Assembly: GCA_015345905.1 (NCBI GenBank)
Contig: JADDTR010000039.1
Location: 62,001 to 126,000, forward strand
Direction: 5' to 3'
DNA length: 64,000 nucleotides
From: Aotearoamyces nothofagi
Lineage: Eukaryota > Ascomycota > Leotiomycetes > Leotiales > Tympanidaceae
Below are positions 22,599 through 32,153 of the stretch, piece by piece. The notes beneath the pieces are model-generated. The model searched no databases, was not told the DNA's origin, and saw only the letters and a list, made by a program, of their open reading frames with translations. The position numbers and the translations under genes were made by a program. Each line of letters begins with the position of its first letter. The first letter of the stretch is position 1.

Positions 22599-22658
22599 CA
22601 CGTGAAAACGGCAGATGGTTGTTGAATCCTGAGGCTCAAACCAATTAAACCATCACGT
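22599..22658. promoter_or_regulatory. Two CACGTG cores upstream of VTC4
   Basis: CACGTG occurs at 22599-22604 and 22653-22658, 418-477 bp before the VTC4 ATG. In yeast, Pho4 binds CACGTG in phosphate-responsive promoters including VTC genes, and NUC-1 does so in Neurospora. The same hexamer is common in other promoters here, so phosphate control is only inferred. Confidence 0.35.
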
Positions 22659-22745
22659 GCCACCTATGATATCACCGGGAGTGCTTGCCAAATTAGGATT
22701 AACGTAGAAGGGCGAGAGCTCGCACGTTCCCAGCCGAAAGCTCTG

Positions 22746-22774
22746 ATTGGCCAATTGGCATTTCCTTAGCCAAT
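22746..22774. promoter_or_regulatory. Dense CCAAT-box cluster
   Basis: Four CCAAT/ATTGG cores fall within 29 bp, two of them overlapping in a CCAATTGG palindrome. These are candidate CCAAT-binding (HAP/Hap2-3-5) complex sites in the divergent promoter between the pseudouridine gene and VTC4. Confidence 0.45.
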
Positions 22775-23075
22775 CTTCCCTAGGTTATCGGGAAGGCAAG
22801 CGAAGACGAGGCTTTGAAGCTTTACGGAGCGCTCTCTTCTGCCATTTCTGCTTGCTGCAGTCACGGACCTGTGCAATAAGTGGAAGTTGCGACTTGCGCA
22901 TACGGCCCACTCTTGAGAGCTTCCGAAGGTAAGCTGCCAGTGCCTTTTCTTCTCTCAACATGTCCGATTCCATGGCCTACCGATGCTAATTGTGCAGGAC
23001 CTCAACGATAAGACTCGCCGCTGGCAATCGACCAACCCCAAGGGTGGTTACAACTTCAAACCAGGACAGATCATC

Positions 23076-25651
23076 ATGAAGTTCGGGGAGCAGCTGCGCA
23101 CGAGCATAATTAAAGAATATCAATGGTACTATATCGCCTACGATGATCTCAAAGATCAACTGAAGACCGACTTCGTCACCCCACCCACGAAGAAGAACCC
23201 TAAGCCGAAGCGAAAGGAATGGACCCCTGAGGACGAGGAGAAGTTTGTTGAGACACTATACCAAGAGCTGGAGAAGGTACACACGAAGCAGAAGGTCAAG
23301 GCGAACGAAATTGGCAGACGAATTGCCGCAAGCGAAAAGGAGGTCAGTGATGTAGTTTTAAGACTTGACCAGAGGGCGCCTGTGAGTGCTGAAGGAGAAG
23401 GAAGAGACGATGGCCCGACCGAGGAGGAGTTCATGATGCTGGAAGAGGATCTGAGCGATATAATTGCGGATGTGCATGACCTTGCCAAGTTTGTACAGCT
23501 CAACTATACCGGCTTCCAGAAAATCATCAAGAAGCACGATGTAAGTCAAACGGAGATGCGGCTCTGAACGATGCTTGCTAATCTTGCGTCTTTCGCAGAA
23601 ACAAACTGGATGGCATCTCAAACCAGCCTTTGCCACCCAGCTCAAAGCGAAACCTTTCTTCAAGGATAACTATGATGCGGATATTGTCAAATTGTCACGA
23701 CTCTACGATATTGTCAGGACTAGGGGACATCCTGTTAAGGGCGACAGTTCTGCCGGAGGTAGCCAAGCCAGCTTCATTCGAAATACGACAAAGTACTGGG
23801 TCCACCCGGACAATATCACAGAGTTGAAGCTGATCATATTGAAGGTAAGGTATGAATAGCACATAAAAGGGAAACCATTGGCTAATTGTCTGTAGCATTT
23901 ACCTGTTCTCGTGTTCAATGCAGGGAAAGAATTCGACAAAAAGGACTCCGCAATCACATCCATATACTACGATAACCCGAACACATGGGAACTATATGAA
24001 GGCCGCTTGAAGAAGACAGAAGGTGCTGAGGCAATTCGTCTACGATGGTATGGAGGAATGGATACCGAGACTATTTTCGTTGAAAGAAAGACTCATCGTG
24101 AAGATTGGACAGGCGAAAAGTCTGTGAAAGCAAGGTTTGCCACTAAAGAGAAGAACATAAATGCTTACATGAAGGGGGAACTCCTTCCTGCTGCTCTTTT
24201 CGAAAAGGCAAGGAAGGATGGAAAGAAAACAGAGAAGGCAATCGCAGAAGACGAGCGCCTTGCCAAGGAAATCCAATACTCCGTGCTCAAGAAAGGCTAT
24301 GTACCTGTTTGCCGATCCTTCTATAATCGTACCGCATTCCAATTACCTGCGGATGCTAGAGTTCGTATCTCTCTGGATACTGAGCTGACGATGGTTCGTG
24401 AAGACAATCTCGATGGTAGAAATCGGTCTGGTGATAACTGGCGAAGAATGGATATTGGGATCGACTATCCATTTTCTCAGCTGCCCCCTGAAGATATCGA
24501 GAGATTTCCATATGCCGTTCTGGAAGTGAAGTTGCAGACACAGGCTGGCCAGGAGCCTCCTGAGTGGGTTCGTGAGCTCATTGCTAGCCATCTGGTCGAG
24601 GCTGTTCCGAAGTTCTCGAAGTTCATTCACGGAACAGCAACGTTATTTCCAACCCGTATCAATCTGCTTCCATTCTGGATGCCGCAGATGGATGTTGACA
24701 TTCGTAAACCTGTCACACAACACTTCGGTATTCAACGGCCCGGAAATTCACATAATTCATCTACAAGTGATGATGATATCGATGATTCGGATGAAGACGA
24801 AGACGAGGATGAAGAGTATAGAAAGGGGCCTCAAAACACTACTACTGCAAGAGATCCTTCTGATGACGATGTACGACGGCTGCAGGAAGCACGTGATGTG
24901 CTTGAAGAACAAGATTTGGAACGCCGAGCAGATTTCCAAAATGGAACCAATCTCGATGTTGAAGAACGGATTGCTGCTCAACCTCTGTCCGACGCATACC
25001 CTCTATACGACTCGGACGAGGAGGACGAGGGGCGCGACGCATTCGAAGAGGCTAGGCGTATCGGTGGTTGGCCATACTATTCTAAGCTTATCTCCAAGCA
25101 TGCAAATTCCTTTGGTTCACACATTTTAAGTGCCCTGCATAAGTTGACGCCTGTACCAAAACGCACAAAGTTGCCGCATGATGACCACTTGGACGCGTTA
25201 GGCAACGGTCAAATCACATCAAAGAGATTCAAGGCACCGAAAGGCAAACACATTCATGTCCCTGTGCGAGTAGAACCAAAGGTCTACTTTGCGGCAGAGC
25301 GGACCTTCTTGGCTTGGGTAAGTTATCTTCTCTCCACATCTCGTTTATTATATTACTAACATCATGAAGCTTGAATTTTCGATTTATATCGGCACTATCG
25401 CCGCAACCCTCCTTAACTTCGGTACCAAGCTCAGCAAGGCGAGCTTCATCGCCTCAGGCGTCTTCTCCCTTGTTGCAATAGTTTCCTTGATCTACTCTGT
25501 GGGTATTTATCTGTACCGAGCAAGGGCAATCAGGCAAAGGAAGGCGATTAAATACCATGATAAGTACGGTCCAACTGTTCTGTGCGGGGCACTGTTCGTA
25601 GCGGTCCTACTCAACATTGTATTTGAAGTAAAGGATAGGGAATTTTTCTGA
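23076..25651 (+). CDS. VTC4: VTC4, polyphosphate polymerase of the vacuolar transporter chaperone complex
   Basis: VTC4 makes inorganic polyphosphate from ATP and feeds it into the vacuole. Four exons, 23076-23540, 23599-23844, 23896-25317 and 25370-25651, encode 804 aa (yeast 721). An SPX domain that senses inositol pyrophosphates starts at residue 1 ([20 protein letters not shown]) and is split by introns. The tunnel-shaped polymerase domain follows, with [37 protein letters not shown] and [11 protein letters not shown] carrying the basic and acidic catalytic residues. A strongly acidic linker ([16 protein letters not shown]) precedes the C-terminal DUF202-type three-helix membrane domain, starting ERTFLAWLEFSI. 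The SPX plus catalytic set distinguishes it from Vtc1 and Vtc2/3. Confidence 0.94.
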
Positions 25652-25874
25652 CTTAACAACGGTGCTGGTATTAAACTGCATACCGAAAAGGCGAGAAACA
25701 TGTATATATAGCGCGTTATGCATAGCGGGATGGAGCATCCATAGCCAATCAATGAATTCAATTCTTAGACGTTCGCCTTCGTCAAGTGCAAATAATGCAA
25801 ACCCATCATTACCATCCAACGCCATGCCGTGCCGTGCCGGAAACTCCTAAAATTACAATGCCTGCTCGTCTCGA
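25652..25874. other. Short convergent spacer VTC4 / BUB1
   Basis: The 223-bp spacer holds the 3' ends of VTC4 and BUB1. A short gccgt repeat occurs at about 25823-25840. No gene is seen. Confidence 0.4.
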
Positions 25875-28800
25875 TCACCGTCGGCGAGCCTGCAGCGCAT
25901 ACTCCAGCTTCCTGATGGCGGCCTGCAGCCCGACGCCCTTGTCACAGTTGCCCTCCACCCACTCCTCCATCTGCTCCCGCACGGCCCTCATGCCCTTGAG
26001 CAGAGGCATGCGCGAGCCCTCCTCGCCCTCCAGGTGGGCCGAGGGGTTGAGCAGCAGGTGGAAAGCGGCGGCCCAGATGTCCTGCTGCCAGTAGCGCTTC
26101 AGGCTCTCCCGGACGCGGTAGGTCTTGCCGGTGCCGGCGCCGGCGCCCAGCCTGGCGGCGGGCTCGGCGACGGGGTCCATGTACTTGCCGAAGAGCAGGC
26201 TGTGGACGATGGCGGCCAGCCCGTGGTAGTCGATCTGGTAGGTCCAGGGGCGCAGCTCGCGCATCTCGGCGCAGTCCTGCGCCGACGTCTTCCAGTCCGC
26301 GATGAACTGCACGTCGGGCCGGAAGAGCTTCATGTCGATGCCGCGCCCGAAGTCGATGAGCGAGATGCCCTTGCGCGCCCAGCCCGAGGCGCCGTCGCGG
26401 CTGTAGCGGGGTGACCAGGTCGTGTGGTCGGGGACGGGGTCGAGCCGGACGAGGCAGTTGTCGGCTTTGAGGTCGCCGTGGAGGATGCCTTTGCTGTGGA
26501 GGGCCTCGACGGTGCGGAAGAGCTCGATGGAGAAGAACATGACGAGGCATTCGTCCATGACGCCGCCTGCAGATGTCGAGTCGGCGCGGGCCATGTTGAC
26601 GAGGTCGAGAAGGGTGCCTTGGTCGCGATACTCCTCGATGAGGTAGCATTCGTCTTTGTACAGGTGCATCTCGTAGACGTTGATCACGCTCTCTGCAGCT
26701 CTGGATACGCCGAGTCGCCGTTTTGCTTGACGCATGATGTAGAACTCCCACGCAGTGGGTGGGTCTTCCATCTTCAATGCCTCTAGTTCTTTGCGGCCGA
26801 GGGAGTCGAATTTGCCTTTACCCATTACAGCAGCAGGCGGATCATTCTCGTCGCCATCGGATTCCTCATCAGGTACATTTTCAAGAAGGTAGACAGGCGC
26901 GAATGCACCGGCACCTAATTCCCTCCTCACGCTGTATCGCCTCTCTGCACCAGGGAACCGCAATGTTGGCGGCATAGCAATGTTAGTGGTGGTCTTTTCA
27001 CTACTGTTCTTACTCATTTTCGTGACTGCCTTGGCATATTTTCGTAGCTCAGCTGCTTTGCCTCGGATCTCTGTACTATGGTCAAAGAAGCCATCATAGG
27101 AGCTCAATGGGGGTTGGAGATTTTGAAATATCATGTTACGAGTATAATCGTCGACAGGGTTGCATTGCGCATCTTTGATAATTGGACCTTTGGGAATGAT
27201 CTCTTTTGCAAGTACCCCGCCCGTTGCTTGAACCTTGGCAGCTATTGATGCTGTTTTGTTGGACTTATTGCTTCGGCCGAGCACAGGTTGAGGGATTCTC
27301 TCTCTCGGTAAGGCTTCGTTGATGATCTCCTGGAACGGGCTGCTCAAAGGATCGTTCTCTCTTTGAAAAGAAGAAAGCCGTGGTCCTTTTTCTTTACTTG
27401 GAGTCTTGGAGTTGAAGTAATCCTTCTCTGCTCTAGAAGTAGAGGTACCGAGTGATGATTCTGTCTTCTCAGCAATAGGGGTCATGAAGGGTAGCCGATT
27501 CTGCGAGACTTGAGAAGGGTCCCGATATGGCCTTGTCGGTGGGACATAGTCCTCCGGCGGTATTGGAACGAACATTGTCCGGGCGCTTGGCAGCTCTGGT
27601 TGCGGAGAAACCGGGGTGACAACATCTTGTACATGATTAACTTCATCTGTTATATCGATACTACTACGTTTGTCGTCATCTCGATCCTCTTCCGTGAAGC
27701 GAGTTCCACTAGTATCATCATCGTCATCAAGATTGGGTATATGTTTTCTAGCTGTAAAATCGGACCATTCGCTCACGCTCTTCACCTCGGACGTTTCGTC
27801 GTCACCGGCCTCGCTGGTTGTGATCAGTCGGCCTGTACCGGTGCTTTCCCCTGCACTGGTGTAGTCTCCGTCAGTCTCGTCGCCGTCGTCTTCGTCACTT
27901 TCATCGTCATCATCCTCTTCTTCCTCAACCGCTGGCTTGAGGGGCTGGTTGAATAACTCATAGATATCATCAGTAGCTGCGCGAGTGTGGAATGTCATGG
28001 TAGGCTCCGCTGAAGCCTTCCGTCTCAGCTTTTTGCCTGAAGGGGACGAAAGTTTGGTTTTAACTGGCACATGTTAGTTGTAGCTTCAGCTTCTCGAAAT
28101 ATGACGACTTACTGATCTGTGTCTCGTTGACCTCCACAGTCTTCATTCTTCTACCCCGGCCTTCACGACTACCATCTTTGATCGCTCCGTTTTCGTCTAG
28201 CTCGAGGATCACTGGATCTCGAGCAATTACAAGCTTCTCCTCGACATTTTGGCTTAATATAGAATCAGTAGCTTCAGGTAATCCATCATTGTCAAAGTCA
28301 GCTTCTTTCCCGGCTAGCACGTTAACATTCTCGGGTGTCCAAGTTTTATTTAACCACCCTCTAGTGCCTGCCATTACTTCTTCAAAGCTCAGTTCGCTTC
28401 CATTTATTTCTGGGGATGGGTAGACTGCCTCGAGGTGCACAAATATACGTTCGCTTTTACCATTCCGTGGATTCACAGTCATCTGCTCTTTTATAGGAAC
28501 GATTGTATGAGGATTCGTTGATTGAGGTAAAGACTGAAATACAAAACGCCACAACCGCCATAATTAGTCCTGTGATCATCAACATTTGATAAAGATGTGA
28601 CCAAAAAGAGATATGACTTACCTGATCCTTGAAAACCGCTATCTTGGGAGCGCTGGACTTCTTTCCGCCAGCTTTCAGAGTCTCCCCTACCCATGGTTTT
28701 GGCTCAACGACATTCTCTTTCCTTCTTTCCGCCAAGGATCCAATTGTCTCCCATCCTTTCACACCGTCACCGCCAGTGACTACCGCAGGTCCAGCATCAT

Positions 28801-29614
28801 CGGCGTCCGAGAAGATAGCAAGCTTGGCCCGGCCATTTTTCGTTTTCGAGCCGCCGACCCCGGAGTTTTGCCTTGGTGCTTGAGGATCTGAAGGTGCGGG
28901 CGCAGAAGCAGCAAAGGGATCAATCTTTGCCGCAAGCGCAGGTCTTACAGTTGGTAAAGCCGGCGAAGAGGGTGCATGACTAGCTTCTGGCTGTTGTTCA
29001 TATCGTTGCTGGAACTCTGTGTATTTCCTTATCAGTCTGGGTGCTGGCCTGGCTTCTCTGTCAATTCCAAGCTGATAGACCTCCTGGGCTTGCGTCCATC
29101 TTCCAGCCCCTTCAAGCCATGACGCGAATTCCTCGTAGAACAATGCTAGACTTTCACCAATGTTGTGCCGAAAGAGGAACGCAAATGTTTCGCGTGGGGC
29201 ATCGGAGAAGAGACGTATATAAGAGAGCCATAATTTCAGGTATCGGGGATCATTCTTGTATTGAGGAGAGTTCAGAAAGCTCTTTGTGGCGCGTTCGAGG
29301 AGTGGGAGGAGCTGCGACTGAGGGGTTGCCTGCGCCGAAGGATAGGCGCCCAGAGTCCAACGAACATATCGATCGTAGATATCCAGCGGATCATCGGATT
29401 CTGATATGTTTACGAGCTCGGCTTCATACTCCTGTCGGATTGCATCGTTTAGGTTCTTGGTGTCCGAAGGCGTTGGTGTAGATAGCGCTTGGAGTGGTGA
29501 GTGGGAGAAGAGGTTCGCAAGGGTGCGCGCAGACCGGCCGCCGGGTAATGACTGTATGTTTTCCTTCTGGCTCTCAATGATATCAAAATCGATCAGGTCC
29601 TCCTGGACTGACAT
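25875..29614 (-). CDS. BUB1: Spindle checkpoint kinase of MadBub type (Bub1/Mad3)
   Basis: This is a kinetochore kinase and checkpoint scaffold. Three exons, 29614-28622, 28533-28113 and 28063-25875, encode about 1200 aa. Two KEN boxes flank the TPR domain (residues 17-19 and 299-301). Mad3-type proteins use such boxes to inhibit APC/C-Cdc20. A GLEBS-like Bub3-binding segment lies at about 371-390 (NGSELSFEEVMA). A conserved Mad3/Bub1 motif with FNQPLKP follows near the start of exon 3. The C-terminal kinase domain has a glycine loop (LGAGAFAPVY, about 853), HGDLKADN (about 1000) and DFG (about 1042), so it should be active. Retention of Mad3 and Bub1 features together points to an undivided MadBub protein. 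The last ~500 bp of kinase coding sequence is much more GC-rich than the rest. Confidence 0.93.
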
Positions 29615-29970
29615 TTTAACTGCAATTTAGAGAGAATTGGTCGTAGTTGTCGCGAAAGTTGGAACCTCAGTTGCTGTTTAACTTTTGAATTGTTGATGTT
29701 GCCAAATGAGGCCGTTGTTGGGCCAACACGCGTTTCCACCCTTTTTGGCTGGCCAAAGCGAAATCAGCGAATAAGAATGTAGAAGCACCCTGACCTGAAG
29801 CTCTTATCGCCAATACTATCAAAAGTGTCATTTGTTATCTACGAGGGGATTCATTCAATCGACGAGTTTACAGATGTGTGCTCTGCTGAGCCTGCCGTCA
29901 GTACACATCGAGCCGGTGCTATGCTAGGGTGATTTTTCTATATTATACTGATCTATATAATTGCTCCCCT
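29615..29970. other. Spacer BUB1 promoter / APN1 3' end
   Basis: The 356-bp spacer includes the ACGCGT box at 29728 in the BUB1 promoter. Its distal part is the 3' side of APN1. No other gene is seen. Confidence 0.5.
29728..29733. promoter_or_regulatory. ACGCGT (MCB-type) box upstream of BUB1
   Basis: Perfect hexamer 114 bp before the BUB1 ATG. Position and gene function resemble the MCM4 case. Confidence 0.45.
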
Positions 29971-31533
29971 TCAATGGCTACATCCACTCTCGTTCTCTGC
30001 GTCAGATTCTTCCTCTGCCTTTACCTTCCTTTTCCCTTTTCCTTTCGGCTTAAACATAGAGTCGATGGTCTTCTGGGTCTTCTTGTCTACCTGTTCCTGG
30101 AACTTCTTCCTCTCGCCGGCTCCTAAACCCTGCAAACGTTCTTCTTCCGCTCTAAACTCCTCGCTCTCAGGATCCGCGCCTATCAGACCTTCCAGCAACT
30201 TGATCTCCTTAGCCCATACGTTCCTGTCTTCGATTGTCTTCCCGTCTTCACCTTTCCTATCAATTGGTGTCTCTAGGATCATGGGCAGATTCTGAAACGG
30301 TTCAAAATTGACGACGTTATGGAAGGCGCGTAGGCCAAGAAATCCCGTGCCGATATTTGCGTGCAGATCGCGACGTGATGCAAAAGGAGCCTTGCTATCA
30401 TTTATGTGCAACGCCCTTAGATATGAGAGCCCAACGATGGTGGAGAAGCTGTCCATAGTTTTCTTGAACGCCTCAGGGCTTCTTAAGTCATAACCGGCCG
30501 CAAACGAATGGCACGTGTCTATGCACACACCAACTCGTGACTTGTCGTCGATCAATGCTATGATATCTCGAAGGTCCTCAAAAGTAGACCCGATGACATT
30601 TCCACTACCCGCCATGTTCTCTAATAACGTGACAACTGTCTTTGTCGCCTTGTGTGCCTTGTTCAAGCTTGCCGCTATTCGTGCTATCGCTTCAGGCCGA
30701 GGGTTTGGTCCTGTGCTGCCTGGATGGAAGTTATATAACTTTATCCCAAGAGCTTCGCATCGAGTAAGGTCCTCAAGGAAGCAATCGTAGGCCTGCTTAG
30801 CCTTCTCGGAATCGGCTTGTGCCAGATTGACCAGGTATGAGCCATGCGGCAACACATGTTTCGCAGGATCATATTCATGTTCTTTGCTGAAAGCAAGGAA
30901 TTGATCTCGAGCTTCGTCAGCAAGTGGTGGGCTTACCCATTTACGCTGTGACTTGAGAAATAGAGCAAAGGCATTTCCACCAATATGCAGGGCATTGGCG
31001 ATTGAGTTGTGGACTCCCCCAGCTCCACTGACATGCGCGCCAATATACACAGCCCTCTTCAGGGTCTGGACTGGTGTTCTCACGGCAATGGGCATTGTTT
31101 CGGTTTCTTTCTCTTCCTTTGTCTTTCGCTTCTTCTTCCCCTTCTTCTCTTCAGCTTCCCCGTCAAGATTATCTTCGCCAGTTTCTACCTTTCTCTTCTT
31201 TGTAGACTTCTTTAGCTCGGTTACCGCTGCTTTGGACGAGTTTAGAGTGGTATCCTCCTCTTCGACTTCCTCTGACTTAATCTCTCGTTTCGCCGGAGAC
31301 TTCTTACTTTTCGCGATCGTTGTTGATGCCGCCCCAATGGCGTGGCCCTCTTGGTCCCTATCAGTCGGCAGCTTGGTTACTAGGGCAGCATTTCCCTCGA
31401 TCTTTATAGTGTTGCACGCTTCCTTGGCCGGGGTTGTCTTTGGTTTGCCCTCGGAGAGGGGAGCAGGCAGGTCTTCTGGTTCAGTATAGGAGGGTACGGT
31501 CGTGGTCTTTCTGCCCGACTTCCAAGACGACAT
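29971..31533 (-). CDS. APN1: AP endonuclease (endonuclease IV family, Apn1)
   Basis: The enzyme cuts DNA 5' to abasic sites and trims blocked 3' ends in base excision repair. A single exon encodes 520 aa; yeast Apn1 has 367. The first ~165 residues are Lys/Glu-rich with several KKR-type clusters and look like a disordered nuclear-localisation region. The TIM-barrel domain covers about residues 170-460: YIGAHVSGAGGVHNSIANAL, LPHGSYLVNLA, FHPGSTG, LLENMAGSGNVIG, VCIDTCHSFAAGYD, LHINDSKAPFASRRDLHANI and MILETP. These supply the His, Glu and Asp ligands of the trinuclear zinc site. The tail ends in another basic-acidic stretch. An ACGCGT box lies 147 bp upstream. Confidence 0.95.
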   Translation of the reverse strand: MSSWKSGRKTTTVPSYTEPEDLPAPLSEGKPKTTPAKEACNTIKIEGNAALVTKLPTDRDQEGHAIGAASTTIAKSKKSPAKREIKSEEVEEEDTTLNSSKAAVTELKKSTKKRKVETGEDNLDGEAEEKKGKKKRKTKEEKETETMPIAVRTPVQTLKRAVYIGAHVSGAGGVHNSIANALHIGGNAFALFLKSQRKWVSPPLADEARDQFLAFSKEHEYDPAKHVLPHGSYLVNLAQADSEKAKQAYDCFLEDLTRCEALGIKLYNFHPGSTGPNPRPEAIARIAASLNKAHKATKTVVTLLENMAGSGNVIGSTFEDLRDIIALIDDKSRVGVCIDTCHSFAAGYDLRSPEAFKKTMDSFSTIVGLSYLRALHINDSKAPFASRRDLHANIGTGFLGLRAFHNVVNFEPFQNLPMILETPIDRKGEDGKTIEDRNVWAKEIKLLEGLIGADPESEEFRAEEERLQGLGAGERKKFQEQVDKKTQKTIDSMFKPKGKGKRKVKAEEESDAENESGCSH

Positions 31534-32153
31534 CTCGCCCAGTTAGGAGGAGATGATGAACTTTGTGCTATTAACAATTAAGGAAGCTGGTCAAGAACGC
31601 AATGGACTCTAGCATAGCTGAGGTAAGGCACCTACCCCGTAGTCGATTACTCGCTTATCTGAAAGGATCGCGACCGAGGACGCGTAAAGTACATCACGAT
31701 ATCACGTGCTCTATGTATATAGGGTTATCTCAAGGCGAGGCTACTGAAACTTTCACAGGAGATTCAGAAAGAAGTAGCTTCTTTCTATCTCTGTACCAGC
31801 TTGAGAGAATTCAACCAAGATTTCCAAGGGCCGTCGTCGTGATATGACAGTTGCAGCATGGTGCTTTGTTGGAAGTTGCCAAGGTGTGCCGTCAATTTTA
31901 AAAGTAGCCTCGAGGTCACTATGCATAACTACTAGTATAAAGCAATCTCAACTATTAATAAAGCAGCAAGCCAGGTGAATATAAAGAAACAAAAGTCTTT
32001 AATTTATTGTAGATTGTTTTATCTAGAGTCCTTGCTGCAAATGAGGCTAACATAAAATGCTGTTCACATCTAAACGCCCATCCCATTCTACTTGCAGTGT
32101 TGCACCACAACGTATAAAGAGTTGAATCTCAACGCCTTGTACCATACGATACC
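31534..32153. other. Spacer APN1 promoter / GH15 3' end
   Basis: The spacer carries the APN1 promoter with ACGCGT at 31680 and CACGTG at 31703. The distal AT-rich part is the 3' flank of the GH15 gene. No other gene is seen. Confidence 0.5.
31680..31685. promoter_or_regulatory. ACGCGT (MCB-type) box upstream of APN1
   Basis: Perfect hexamer 147 bp before the APN1 ATG, with a CACGTG core 23 bp further out (31703-31708). Confidence 0.4.

Larger units (their letters stand above)
22340..23075. other. Divergent promoter region, pseudouridine gene / VTC4
   Basis: The spacer carries the two CACGTG cores and the CCAAT cluster listed separately. A purine-pyrimidine tract near 22785-22860 probably belongs to the VTC4 leader. 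No other gene is seen. Confidence 0.5.

Noticed and set aside
25942-26751. 269-codon Arg/Pro/His-rich minus-strand frame and plus-strand frames inside BUB1
   Set aside because: They result from the GC-rich patch in the kinase exon, where stop codons are rare in all frames. The kinase frame has clear motifs; these have none.
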